Of a stretch of 64,000 nt of DNA, positions 15,892-25,857 are shown in pieces; positions within the stretch are counted from its first letter, which is position 1; every line of letters begins with the position of its first letter. Source of the stretch: Actinoplanes siamensis. GTDB taxonomy: Bacteria; Actinomycetota; Actinomycetes; Mycobacteriales; Micromonosporaceae. The position numbers and the translations under genes were made by a program. A model generated the notes under the pieces. It worked only from the letters and a program-made list of their open reading frames with translations, searched no databases and was not told the DNA's origin. Location: assembly GCF_016862395.1 (NCBI RefSeq), contig NZ_BOMW01000024.1:62001-126000 (forward strand), written 5' to 3'.

Positions 15892-16575
15892 CTAATGGGC
15901 TGAACGGGCCAGAGGATCAGACCAATTCGGCGAATCCTGCGTGGACAGACGTGCTTTTGATCGCTTCCGGCGGCGCAGCAGAACGGCGTCTGTCCACAAT
16001 GTGACAGCGGATGTGACGAATGTGCCGAGCAGGCCCACGCCGATCAGCGAGCGCAGCGGCGAGTGGCTCAGCAGCGTGGAGCTGGGCGGGACCAGGGTGG
16101 CCACGGTGATCCGCAGGTCCCGCTTGACGTTCCAATGGTCCTGCATGCTCTTCAGCTCGTCCTGGTAGGTGCTGCTCAGGATGGCCAGCGAGCGCATCCC
16201 GTCATATTCGTCGGGGCTGATGTTGGTGATCGACATCGAGCCGATCACGTACCGCGGCTCCTGCCTGGTCCCGGTGTTGCGGGGCTCGAATCGGTACGTC
16301 CCGGTGACCCCCTTGCCGCGGAACATCTCCCGCGCGTCGGGGGTGTTCAGCCGGTTCGCGATGGCCGCCGCGGTGACCGCGATCGACGGGTACAGGCCGG
16401 TCACCGGGTTCGGCGCGTACGGCGAGACCGGTGGCTGGATGAGCAGCACCTCGGACGCCAGGAAACGATCCTGGGTGTGCACCGCGGGACTGGCCGCCGC
16501 GGCGGTCAGCAGAGCGCCGGCGATGATCAGATACCAGCGCCGTTCCAGTACTCCGGCCATATCGGACAGAAACAT
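15892..16575 (-). CDS. Wzz-like two-TM protein, chain-length/copolymerase type
   Basis: The 227-residue product has one membrane segment near the N-terminus (RRWYLIIAGALLTAAAASPA, about 12-31), a periplasmic-side domain, and a second one at about 180-200 (SLIGVGLLGTFVTSAVTLW) followed by a basic tail. This two-segment plan is that of polysaccharide copolymerases but without a kinase domain. ATG 16575 follows GGGAAAG; a GTG six codons upstream (16593) is an alternative. It heads the leftward operon and faces a second Wzz-like gene. Sequence similarity to true Wzz is weak to the eye, so the role is from topology and context. Confidence 0.7.
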   Translation of the reverse strand: MFLSDMAGVLERRWYLIIAGALLTAAAASPAVHTQDRFLASEVLLIQPPVSPYAPNPVTGLYPSIAVTAAAIANRLNTPDAREMFRGKGVTGTYRFEPRNTGTRQEPRYVIGSMSITNISPDEYDGMRSLAILSSTYQDELKSMQDHWNVKRDLRITVATLVPPSSTLLSHSPLRSLIGVGLLGTFVTSAVTLWTDAVLLRRRKRSKARLSTQDSPNWSDPLARSAH

Positions 16576-16785
16576 CGCTTTCCCGTTCTTCACGTCTCCA
16601 GCTGCGACAAGACTCCTTAGCCTGTTCCGGCAGATCTCGTCAACTTCGATTTCGATCGGACGGCCAATAGCCATGGTCGTCGGCGTCGTATAACTTGGCG
16701 CTGGTGTCGGGGCCGTCGTGCGCCGCTCCGATGTGGAGCTCGGTGGCGACGAAAGACGTCCTGGCGGAAATGTGGAGAGGCGTCC
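16576..16785. promoter_or_regulatory. Divergent promoter region of the two exopolysaccharide operons
   Basis: About 210 bases separate the two Wzz-like genes, which lead divergent operons. A TATAAC hexamer at 16689-16694 is a possible -10 for the rightward operon, though no good -35 is spaced before it. The region is visibly richer in A/T than its surroundings. GGAGAGG at about 16774-16780 is the ribosome site of the rightward gene. Confidence 0.45.
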
Positions 16786-17736
16786 GTGGACCTCGGCGAG
16801 ATTCTGCGCGTATTGCGCAACCGCTGGTACATCGTCGTGCCCCTGCTGGTGCTGGCGATGGGCCTGGGCGTCGGCACGTGGATCGTGGTGCCGCCGTCGT
16901 ACTCGACCTACACCATGGTCAGCCTGCTGAGCGCGCCCGCCGCGACCAAGGCCGCCACCGAGGGGCAGGACAACCCGTTCCTCAACTTCAACGGCTCGCT
17001 CGTGGCCACCGCCGACTTCCTCGGCCGCCGCCTGCAGTCGACCGACACGATCCTGGAGCTCAAGGCCGCCGGGATCACCGAGGAGTACGAGGTCGCCCTC
17101 GCCGAGAACGCGCAGGGCCCGTTCCTCACGCTCACGCTCACCGGCGACGACAAGGACCACCTGCTCGCCTCCGCGGCGCAGCTCGCGCAGTTCGCCGGCA
17201 CCACCCTCGCCGAGATCCAGCGGCAGAACAACGTCTCGGAGAAGGACGCCATCAAGCTGACCCAGGTCATCCCGCCGCAGAAGCCGCAGGTGGAGACCAA
17301 GGACAAGCTGAAGCTGGTGATCGTGGCCGGCGGCGGCACCGCCGCGCTCGGGTTCGTGCTCGCCTTCGTGGTGGAGAGCATCGCCCGGTCCCGGCGCCGC
17401 AAGGCGGTCCCGGCCCAGGCCGGGCCGGCCGGGTCGCCCGCCTCGCCGGCGTCCGCGTCGGGCGCCGTGACCGTCGCCCCGGACCTCGAGGGCACCGTGG
17501 TGCTCCAGCTGCCACCGGCGGTGCCGGCGGCGCGGCCCCTGCCGGACCGGGAGCAGAGCCCGGCCCGGGAGAAGTCCGCGGACACGGAGAAGACCCAGCG
17601 GATCCAGGTGCCGCCGCCCCGCCAGACCGCCACCGGTCAGAAGGAGAGCCAGCCGCGCCGGCCCGGCCTCTCCACGACGTATCAGTCGAACGGCGATCGT
17701 GGGGGCCAGAATGCCAACCGGGTCAACGGCAGCTGA
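16786..17736 (+). CDS. Wzz-type polysaccharide chain-length determinant
   Basis: The 316-residue protein has the copolymerase N-terminus [20 protein letters not shown] with a membrane segment at about 13-34, an outside domain to about 178 (including the proline motif [12 protein letters not shown]) and a second membrane segment at about 184-204 ([20 protein letters not shown]). A long, probably disordered cytoplasmic tail rich in Pro, Ala and charges follows. It lacks a Walker-type tyrosine kinase domain. GTG 16786 lies behind GGAGAGG. It should control polymer length together with the Wzy-like protein encoded next. Confidence 0.86.
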
Positions 17737-19105
17737 CGTTCACCTCCCGGCCGGGCCGGAGCGCCCGGCCGCCGCCGGGTCCACCGACCGGCACGGCCAC
17801 CTCTACCGCTCGCAGCAGCGGCTGCGCCGGCTCGCTCCGGACTCGCTGCTCGCGATCTACCTCGTCCTGCTGCTGGTGGTGCCGGCCCGGCTGGTGGTCG
17901 CGAGCATCGGCGCGACCGGCACGGTGGCCAACCTGTTCCTGCTCGTGGCGCTGCTCTGGTACGCGGTGAGCTGGCTGATGCGCCGCGTCTCGCCCGCGCC
18001 GTACACCCGGGCGCCGCGCGTGGCGCTGCTCGGTTACGTGGTGGCGGTCCTGCTGGCGTACGTGGCGGTCGGCCGCCGGGACGCCGACGCCGCGGAGTAC
18101 AGCGCCGCCGACCGGGCCCTGCTGCAGCTGCTGATCTGGCTGCCGCTGATCCTGCTCACCACGTCGCTGACCGAGTACCGGCAGATCGACCGGCTGTTGC
18201 GGCTCTTCGTCCGGCTGTGCACCTGGGTGTCGGTGCTGGCGATGGCCGAGTTCGTGCTCAAGCGGAGCCTGACCGCCTGGATCGTGATCCCCGGCCTCTC
18301 CTCGAACGCGGCCTCCGAGCTGGTCGCCCGCGGCGACTTCGTCCGGCCCACCGCCACCGCGTCGAACACGCTGGAGCTGGCCGCCACCCTGGTCGTGGCG
18401 CTGCCGTTCGCCATCGGGCAGGCGCTCCACGACACCGACCGGAAGGCCTGGAAGCGCTGGGCGCCGGTGTTCCTGATCGCGCTGGCCTCGGTGATGACCG
18501 TGTCCCGGACGTCGGTGATCGGCCTGCTCGTCGTCCTGCTGGTGCTGCTGTCCGGCTGGCCGGCCGCGCGGGTGGGCCGGGCCCTGCTGGTGATGATCCC
18601 GGCCCTGGGCGCCACCCGGGTGCTCGTCCCGGGTCTGGTCGGCACGCTGGTCGGCTTGTTCACCGCGATGCTCGACGGCGGCGACAACAGCACCCAGTCG
18701 CGGACCGCCACCAGCGCCGACGTCGGCGAGTTCCTGCAGGGCCACCGGTGGTTCGGCCGGGGCCCCGGCACGTTCCTGCCCGACCTCTACCGGTTCACCG
18801 ACAATCAGTACCTGCTGGCCATGCTGGAGATCGGGATCGTCGGCCTGACAGCCATCGTCGTCCTCTACGTCACCACCATCCACTGTGGTGGCGCGGGCCG
18901 CCGCCGATCCACCGACCCGGCACGCCGGGAAACCGGACAGGCCTTTGTGGCCATCGGGTTCGTGATGCTGGTCGTAACGGCCACGTTCGACACTCTGAGC
19001 TTCCCGATCGTGGCCGGATCCACTTTTCTGATGTTGGGCCTGTCGGGCGCCTACCTGAGCGTGGCCCGCCGTGAAGAGGCGAGAATCGGAGACCTCCCAC
19101 AGTGA
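17711..19105 (+). CDS. Wzy-like O-antigen polymerase/ligase family membrane protein
   Basis: The 464-residue protein has about ten to twelve membrane segments and the O-antigen ligase/polymerase (Wzy_C) region with a loop [20 protein letters not shown], whose HxxxGxGxG-like pattern is typical. It would join flipped repeat units on the outer face of the membrane. The ATG at 17711 lies 26 bases inside the previous gene and is preceded by GGGGGCC; a GTG at 17699 is an alternative. Next in the operon is the flippase. Confidence 0.85.
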
Positions 19106-20577
19106 CGGATCTGAACCGGCGGGTGGCCACCGCCGCCCGCTGGAGCCTGGTCAACACCATCGTCCGCCGAGTCGGTACGTTCGCCTCCGGCGTCGTGCTG
19201 GCCCGCCTCTTCTTCGGCCCCTACGAATGGGGCCTCTACGCCGTCGGCCTGCTCGTCCTGGCCATGCTGCTGTCGCTCAACGAGATGGGCGTCAGCCTGG
19301 CGCTGGTGCGCTGGGAGGGCGACATCCGCCGCTTCGCCCCCACGGTGCTCACACTGTCCACATTGTCCAGCTCGGCGTTCTACGTACTGCTCTACTTCTC
19401 CGCGCCGGCCCTGGCCCGGGCCCTCGGGTCGCCGGACGCCACCACGATGCTGCGGGTGCTGTGCCTCAGCGTGATCATCGACGGCATCGCGTGCGTCCCG
19501 CTCGGCCGGCTGAACCGGGAGTTCCGGCAGCTCGGCCGGACCGTGGTGGACATCCTGAACTTCGCGGTCAACACCGCGGCCACCATCGCGTTCGCGGCCG
19601 CCGGCGTGGGCGCGATGAGCTTCGCCTGGGGCTCGCTGATCGGAAACCTGGTCGCGCTGGCCGGATTCAGCCTGTGCGCGCCCGGCATGCTCCGCTTCGG
19701 CTGGGACACCGGACAGGCCCGGCAACTGCTGCGGTACGGGTTGCCGCTCGCCTCGGCCAGCCTGCTCACCCTGGGCATCGTCAACGTCGACTCGGTGGTG
19801 GTCGGTTCGGTCCTCGGCCCGGCGGCGCTCGGCATCTACGCGATGGCGTTCAACATGTCGAGCTGGCCGGTCCGGATGGTCTCGGAGACCGCGCGCCGGG
19901 TTTCGTTCGCCGGCTTCTCACGGCTCGCCGACTCCTCGCCGGCCGAGTTCGCCAGCGGTTTCCTCCGGGCGTTCACGCTGGTCGTCGCGGCAGCGGTGCC
20001 GATCTGCGTGGTGCTCGGGGTGCTTGCCACGCCGATCATCGTGTTCGTCTACGGCGACCAGTGGGCGGCCGCCGGCCTGCCGCTGCGGTTCCTGGTCGCG
20101 CTCGGGCTGCTGCGCACGGCGGTCGAGCTGGCCTACGACTGCCTCGCCACCCGGGTCCGCAAGACGCTGATGCTGATGCAGGCCTGGTGGCTGTTCTCGC
20201 TGATCCCGGTGCTGCTGCTCGGCGCCCACCTCTGGGGGGTCCCGGGCGTCGCGGCCGGGCACGTGGTGGTCGCCGGCCTGCTGGTCGCCCCGGTCTTCGT
20301 GGTGGTGCTCGGCCGGCTCGGCATCCCGGCCGCACGGATCCTGCGCGCCTGCGTCCGCCCGGCACTCGGCGGCCTGGCCATGGGCGTGGTCGCCTGGCTG
20401 GCGCACGCCTGGCTGGGCGGCGGCTTCCTGGGCCTGGCCGTGGCCGGCGTCGCGTCGTTCGCGGCGTACCTCCCGTTCGTCCTCCCCATCGTCACCCGCC
20501 TTCGGTCCGGCGACGCCGGCGCCGAGGAACCGGCCGCCGAGCCCGCGCTCGCGGCCACGGCCGCCGACCCCGCCTAG
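19102..20577 (+). CDS. Wzx-type lipid-linked oligosaccharide flippase
   Basis: The 491-residue protein has about 12-14 membrane segments and the polysaccharide-transport (MOP/MATE superfamily) pattern, beginning [20 protein letters not shown] with [18 protein letters not shown] in the first hairpin. It should move the undecaprenyl-linked repeat unit across the membrane. GTG 19102 overlaps the polymerase stop (GTGA), which supports paired Wzy/Wzx function. Confidence 0.9.
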
Positions 20578-20589
20578 GAGAGCGAAGAC

Positions 20590-21384
20590 ATGCGTGCGCT
20601 GAAGAAGCGACTGCGCGACCGGTACGGCTGGCTCCCGTTGGAGGAGCTGCGCAACAAGGTGGTGCTCGGGCACACCGCGGTCGCCCTGGGCCGGTTCGAG
20701 CGCTCCGAGGTGCGCCGCCTGCTCGCCGCGATGCCCGGGGCGCGGCGCCCGCGCGCCAAGGTCGCCGTGATCGTGCTGACCTACCGGCGCCCCGGTGGCC
20801 TGACCCGGGCCGTCGCGTCGGTGCTCCAGCAGACGATGCGGGACCTGGTCCTGGTGGTGGTCGACGACGCCGGTGGACAGCTGCCGGAACTCCCGCCGGA
20901 CCCGCGGCTGCACGTCGTCACGCTGCGCCACAACATCAACGTCCCGGGTGTGGGCCGCAACGTCGGGATCGGGCTGACCGATTCGGATTACGTCGCGTTC
21001 CTCGACGACGACAACACCTGGGATCCGCACCATCTGGCGACGGCCCTGTCCCGGCTGGAGGAGCCGGACAACCGGCCGGACGCCGTCTACACCGCCATGC
21101 GCCGGGTGATGCCGGACGGGACCGTCCGGGACGTGCTCTCCGTCCCGTTCGATCGCAAGCTCGCCTGGGAGCGCTGCTACCTGGACAACAACCCGCTCGT
21201 GCTGCGGCGGCTGCCCGGCGCCCGGTTCAGCCGGCTGCGCCGGACCACGTCCGTCGCGCCGAAGGAGGACTGGGAGCTGGTCTACCGGTTCAGCCGCCGG
21301 CACCGCGTCGAGCACATCCCGGAGCCCACCGTGACCTACACCATCAACCCGGACAGCTACTGGACCCCGTGGGAGTTGTCATGA
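20590..21384 (+). CDS. Family 2 glycosyltransferase
   Basis: The 264-residue protein carries the GT2 core after an N-terminal extension of about 55 residues: KVAVIVLTYRRPGGLTRAVA, LVVVDDAGG, then the metal-binding YVAFLDDDNTWDPHH and VAPKEDWELVYR on the acceptor side. A good TAGGAGAGCG precedes ATG 20590. The extension is basic and may bind the membrane. The sugar is not predictable. Confidence 0.9.
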   Translation: MRALKKRLRDRYGWLPLEELRNKVVLGHTAVALGRFERSEVRRLLAAMPGARRPRAKVAVIVLTYRRPGGLTRAVASVLQQTMRDLVLVVVDDAGGQLPELPPDPRLHVVTLRHNINVPGVGRNVGIGLTDSDYVAFLDDDNTWDPHHLATALSRLEEPDNRPDAVYTAMRRVMPDGTVRDVLSVPFDRKLAWERCYLDNNPLVLRRLPGARFSRLRRTTSVAPKEDWELVYRFSRRHRVEHIPEPTVTYTINPDSYWTPWELS

Positions 21385-22580
21385 CGGCCGGACGGCGCAA
21401 GCTCCTGCTGGGCGCGGCGCTCGCGCTGCTGGTCGGCGCCGCCGTGGTGATCGTGGCGCTGATCCGCGGCAACGGCGCGGACCCGGCGGCGGGGCCCGGC
21501 CCAGGCGCCGCGCCCGGCGGGGCCACCTCGCTGGTCACCCCGCCGCCGGAGATCGCGAGCAACCTGCCCGCGCCGCCCGCGTCCACGCCCGCCAAGGAAC
21601 CGACCGCGGCGACCTCGGCGGCCCGGAAGGCGCTGCCGGTCAACGCCACCGGCGGCGGCCGTTATCCGGCGCGATTCTCGGTCGGCGCGCCCGGGGTGAA
21701 GCCGTACAAGCAGTCCGACCGGTCCCTTCCGGTGCCGAAGGGCTACCAGGTCGTCGAGCCCAGCAACGAACAGAGCAAGGAATGGGATCTGTACGACTGC
21801 AAGGGCACCGTCAATCTGGACCGTAAATACTTCAAGGCATTCATCTACATCGGCACCAGCTGCCATGGCACGGTGAACATCACCAACTCGGTGATAGCGC
21901 CGCCGCCCGGTTCGCAGAATCGCGCGGTCCTGGTGAACTCGGACGCCTCCGCGCCGCTGCGGCTCGACCTCACGAACGTCACGATCCGGCCCGAGCCGGT
22001 CGGGCTCGGCGAGAAGAACGCGCCGCTCAACGACCACGCCGTCAACGACTGCCAGACCTGCACGATCTCGCTGAACCGGGTGGACGTGGCGAACACCGGC
22101 GGGATGTGCCTGTGCGGGGCGCGCACCACGATCCGCAACAGCTGGCTGCACGACAACTACATCGCCAACCTGAGCGATCCGGGGCAGGCGCACACCGGCG
22201 GGGTCTTCCCGTACGGCGGGTCCGGCCCGGTGACGATCGAGAACAGCCGCCTGGAGCCCGGGATCGACGCGCACACCGGCGAAGAGGTCGAGAACTACTG
22301 GAAGGCCATCACGGCGGTGCTGTTCACGCAGAGCGTCGACGGCTCGGTGCTGCGCGGCTACTCGGTCCGCAACAGTTTCATCTCGCTCGGCGCCTACGGG
22401 CTCTACGCGCAGACCGGGGCCGACCTGCGGGTGACCGACAACGTCTTCGGGCCGACCCATTGGGACGCGGCCGGCGGATGCGACTCGAACTGCTCGGCGA
22501 CGTACGGCGAATGGTCGAACAACGTGGTGGGGACGATCGACGGGGTGCCCACGAAAAAACAGGTTCCACAACCTAAGTGA
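21381..22580 (+). CDS. Secreted right-handed beta-helix protein
   Basis: The 399-residue protein has an N-terminal membrane or signal segment (KLLLGAALALLVGAAVVIVA, about 6-26), a Pro/Ala/Thr-rich linker (about 30-90), and repeated short strands typical of parallel beta-helices (VNITNSVIAPPPGSQNRAVL, ISLNRVDVANTGGMCLC, TIRNSWLHDNYIANL). Eight cysteines in the helical part (such as DCQTC, MCLC, GCDSNC) suggest outside disulphides. Beta-helix folds house polysaccharide lyases, epimerases and tail proteins; no catalytic set is obvious. It is co-translated with the upstream GT2 (ATGA), so it probably processes or binds the exopolysaccharide. Confidence 0.8.
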   Translation: MTAGRRKLLLGAALALLVGAAVVIVALIRGNGADPAAGPGPGAAPGGATSLVTPPPEIASNLPAPPASTPAKEPTAATSAARKALPVNATGGGRYPARFSVGAPGVKPYKQSDRSLPVPKGYQVVEPSNEQSKEWDLYDCKGTVNLDRKYFKAFIYIGTSCHGTVNITNSVIAPPPGSQNRAVLVNSDASAPLRLDLTNVTIRPEPVGLGEKNAPLNDHAVNDCQTCTISLNRVDVANTGGMCLCGARTTIRNSWLHDNYIANLSDPGQAHTGGVFPYGGSGPVTIENSRLEPGIDAHTGEEVENYWKAITAVLFTQSVDGSVLRGYSVRNSFISLGAYGLYAQTGADLRVTDNVFGPTHWDAAGGCDSNCSATYGEWSNNVVGTIDGVPTKKQVPQPK

Positions 22581-22605
22581 TGTTTGGCATGAAAAGAGCC
22601 GTCAA

Positions 22606-25600
22606 TTGAGGACAAGAATAATCTCCGGCGCCGTGTCGGCGCTGATCATCGGGGCGGTGGTCGCGCTTCCCGGCGCGGTTCTCGCGGCCGACGACCCGTG
22701 TGGGGTCAACTCCAATCCGATCGTCTGCGAGAACTCCAGGACCGGCACCCCGCTCGAGGACTGGTACGGCGACAGCGCCTGGGGTGACATCGAGGGCTTC
22801 ACCACGAAGATCAGCGTGCAGCCCGGCGAGACCCTGAAGATGAAGGTGAACTCGCCCACGTCGTTCACGGTCACCTTCTACCGGCTCGGCTACTACGGCG
22901 GCCGCGGCGCGCGGAAGATGCCGACCTCGCCGGTGACGCAGTTCCCGGCCAAGGTCCAGCAGACCTGCGACAAGGACGCGACAGGCCTGGTCGACTGCGG
23001 CAAGTGGGTCGCCAACGTCAGCTGGACCGTGCCGTCCGACGCGGTGTCCGGCGTCTACCTGGCCGCCCTCGACCAGGGCGACGGGCTCGGCTACATGCCG
23101 TACCCGTTCGTGGTCGCCAACGACAACAGCCGCTCCGACGTGCTGGTGCAGACCTCGGACGAGACCTGGCAGGCGTACAACTCCTGGGGCGGGCAGAACC
23201 TCTACGAGGGCGGCGGCCCGGCCCCGGACGGCCGCGCGTACAAGGTCAGCTACAACCGGCCGATGCGCATCGCCGGCGACAACGCGATCCTGGCCAGCGA
23301 GTACCCGTTGATCCAGTGGCTGGAACGCAACGGCTACGACGTCAGCTACGCGTCCAACCTGGACGTCTCCACCAAGCCCACGCTGCTGCCCAAGCACAAG
23401 GTGTTCGTCTCCTCCGGCCACGACGAGTACTGGGACCAGGGCATCTGGGACAACGTCAAGGCGGCCCGCGCGGCCGGCGTGAACCTGGCCTTCTTCAGCG
23501 GCAACGAGGCGTTCTGGCGGACCCGCTGGGAGCCGTCCATCGCCGCCGACGGCGGCGCCAACCGCACCCTGGTCAGCTACAAGATGACAAAGATGAAGCA
23601 GAACCCGCCGAACGGCATCGCCGACCCGAGCGGGCAGTGGACCGGCACCTGGATGGACCCGGCCGGCGCCGGAACCGGCGGCAACCAGCCGCAGAACCAG
23701 ATCACCGGCACGCTGTTCTCGGTGAACGGGTACCGCAACGACGCGATCACGGTCTCCGCGCGGTTCAAGAACATGCGGCTGTGGCGCGACACCACGATCC
23801 GCAACCTCGGCGACGAGGAGGTGGCGACGTTCCCGGTCGGCACGCTCGGCTACGAATGGGACTCCGACGTGGAGAACGCCGCCCGGCCACCGGGCGCTAT
23901 CTCGTTCTCGTCGACCACCCTGCAGATCACCGACGGCACCATGCTGCTCGACGAGGGCAACAACTACGGCAACGGCGTCGCCACCCACAACATCATGATG
24001 TACCGCGACGCCACCTCCGGCGCGCTGGTCTTCGGCTCCGGCACGGTCCAGTGGTCGTGGGGCCTGAGCACCCAGCACACCGGCCCGGCCAGCTCCGAGG
24101 ACCCGCGGATGCAGCAGGCCACCGCCAACGTGCTGGCCGACATGGGCGCCATGCCGAAGACGCCGCAGACGAACCTGAGGACGCCCACGCTGCCGACCGA
24201 CAGGACCGGTCCGGGCATCGCCGTCACCGCGCCGGCGGCCGGCACCACCGTGCCCAAGCTGTCGCCGATCACGGTGACCGGCACCGCGGCCGACACCGGC
24301 GGCGGCCAGCTCGCCCGGGTCGAGGTCTCCACCGACGGCGGCAGCACCTGGAACGCCGCCACCGGCCTGGGGAACTGGACGTACACCTGGACACCGGTCA
24401 CCGAGGGACCGGCCGCGATCAAGGTGCGCGGCATCGACGACAGCGTGAACTTCGGGACGACCACCACCGTCAACGTGACAGTGGGGCCGCAGAAGTGCCC
24501 GTGCACCACGTACAAGACCAGCGACGCCCCGGCCAACCTGGACTCGTTCGACGGCAACCCGAACGAGTTGGGCGCGAAGTTCCGGGTGGCGGTGCCGGCG
24601 ACGGTCACCGGCGTCCGGTTCTACAAGGCGCCCGGGAACACCGGCACGCATCTGGGCAAGCTCTACAGCGGCGCCGGCAAGCTGCTCGCCTCCGGCACGT
24701 TCGCCAACGAGACGGCCAGCGGCTGGCAGACCATGACGTTCAGCAAACCGGTCGCGATCGCGGCGAACACCACGTACGTCGTCTCCTATTTCACGCCGAC
24801 CGGCCACTACTCGTACAGCAGCGGCTATTTCAGCACCAAGGGCGCCGGCGATGGCATCGTGAAGCAGCTGCAGTCCGGCGTGTCCGGGGCCAACGGCGTC
24901 TACCAGTACGGCGCCGCCGGCGGCTTCCCGAACCTGAGCTGGGGCGACACCAACTACTGGGTGGACGCCGTGGTGGAGACCAGCTCGGCGACCACCACGC
25001 CGCCCACGATCACGGTCCGGTCGCCGGCCCCCGGCGACGCCAGCGTGGCCCGCAACGCCAAGGTCACCGCGACCTTCGACCACGACATCGACCCGGCCAC
25101 CATCGCCTTCACACTCAAGGCCGGCGGCGCCACGATCGGCGCCAAGGTGGCCTACGACGACACCACCCGCAAGGCGACCCTCCAGCCGGACAGCGCCCTG
25201 GCGCCGAACACCCTGCACACCGCCACGGTGCAGGCCTCCGACCTGTGGGGCAACGCCATGACCGGGCCGGTCACCTGGACGTTCACCACCGGCACCGGGG
25301 TGTCCTGCCCGTGCACGGTGTTCAGCCCGGCGTCCACCCCGGACGTGGAGAGCGCCAGCGAGGCCGCCTCGCTGGAACTGGGCATGCGGTTCACCTCGGC
25401 GGTCGACGGCTACGTCACGGGCGTCCGCTTCTACAAGGGCGACCGCAACACCGGCACGCACACCGGCACGCTGTGGACCGACAACGGCCAGGAACTGGCC
25501 ACCGGGACGTTCGCCGCCGAGACGTCCAGCGGCTGGCAGACCCTGACGTTCGCCAGCCCGGTGCCGATCACGGCGAACACGCCGTACGTCGTGTCGTACC

Positions 25601-25800
25601 ACACCGACCAGGGCTTCTACTCGTACAGCGGCGGCTACTTCGCCCAGGCGCACAGCTCGTACCCGCTGACCGCCCTCGCCGACGCGGACACCCGCCACAA
25701 CGGCCTGTTCAAGGGCAGCGCCACCCGGACGTTCCCGACGTCGGGCTGGAACGCCGGCAACTACTGGGTCGACGCGGTCTTCACCACGACCACGCCGTGA
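22606..25800 (+). CDS. Large secreted multidomain protein: DMFase-beta-like, Ig-like and two DUF4082 domains
   Basis: The 1064-residue protein starts at TTG 22606, only 26 bases after the previous gene, with a signal peptide ending near residue 27 (AVLAADDP). Residues about 30-505 resemble the C-terminal region of N,N-dimethylformamidase beta subunits (FYRLGYYGGRGARKM, VFVSSGHDEYWDQGIWDNV, FFSGNEAFWRTRW). An Ig-like domain follows (about 525-620), then DUF4082 (about 630-785, opening CPCTTYK), a Big_5-type domain (about 798-895) and a second DUF4082 (about 899-1062, opening CPCTVF). Its position in an exopolysaccharide operon argues for a role in carbohydrate binding or breakdown, not formamide use. 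No sortase signal is visible. Confidence 0.82.
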   Translation: MRTRIISGAVSALIIGAVVALPGAVLAADDPCGVNSNPIVCENSRTGTPLEDWYGDSAWGDIEGFTTKISVQPGETLKMKVNSPTSFTVTFYRLGYYGGRGARKMPTSPVTQFPAKVQQTCDKDATGLVDCGKWVANVSWTVPSDAVSGVYLAALDQGDGLGYMPYPFVVANDNSRSDVLVQTSDETWQAYNSWGGQNLYEGGGPAPDGRAYKVSYNRPMRIAGDNAILASEYPLIQWLERNGYDVSYASNLDVSTKPTLLPKHKVFVSSGHDEYWDQGIWDNVKAARAAGVNLAFFSGNEAFWRTRWEPSIAADGGANRTLVSYKMTKMKQNPPNGIADPSGQWTGTWMDPAGAGTGGNQPQNQITGTLFSVNGYRNDAITVSARFKNMRLWRDTTIRNLGDEEVATFPVGTLGYEWDSDVENAARPPGAISFSSTTLQITDGTMLLDEGNNYGNGVATHNIMMYRDATSGALVFGSGTVQWSWGLSTQHTGPASSEDPRMQQATANVLADMGAMPKTPQTNLRTPTLPTDRTGPGIAVTAPAAGTTVPKLSPITVTGTAADTGGGQLARVEVSTDGGSTWNAATGLGNWTYTWTPVTEGPAAIKVRGIDDSVNFGTTTTVNVTVGPQKCPCTTYKTSDAPANLDSFDGNPNELGAKFRVAVPATVTGVRFYKAPGNTGTHLGKLYSGAGKLLASGTFANETASGWQTMTFSKPVAIAANTTYVVSYFTPTGHYSYSSGYFSTKGAGDGIVKQLQSGVSGANGVYQYGAAGGFPNLSWGDTNYWVDAVVETSSATTTPPTITVRSPAPGDASVARNAKVTATFDHDIDPATIAFTLKAGGATIGAKVAYDDTTRKATLQPDSALAPNTLHTATVQASDLWGNAMTGPVTWTFTTGTGVSCPCTVFSPASTPDVESASEAASLELGMRFTSAVDGYVTGVRFYKGDRNTGTHTGTLWTDNGQELATGTFAAETSSGWQTLTFASPVPITANTPYVVSYHTDQGFYSYSGGYFAQAHSSYPLTALADADTRHNGLFKGSATRTFPTSGWNAGNYWVDAVFTTTTP

Positions 25801-25810
25801 TGATCCGGGT

Positions 25811-25830
25811 CCGGCGCCCGCGGGCGCCGG
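25811..25830. terminator. 20-base perfect palindrome after the large secreted-protein gene
   Basis: CCGGCGCCCGCGGGCGCCGG is a perfect palindrome 10 bases after the TGA and 28 bases before the next start; GGGT/GCCC flanks could lengthen the stem. It is followed by GCTCTACTTT. It could act as a weak terminator or mRNA 3' end stabiliser inside the operon. Confidence 0.5.
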
Positions 25831-25857
25831 GCCCGCTCTACTTTGGGGGAGAGAAGA

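Noticed and set aside
19071..21380. Plus-strand frame fused to the beta-helix gene over the flippase and GT2
   Set aside because: Only the part from 21381 has protein sense; the rest is an out-of-frame reading of the flippase and GT2 genes.
24954..25394. Minus-strand short frames inside the large secreted-protein gene
   Set aside because: They follow codon-position bias of the opposite strand and carry no ribosome site or motif.
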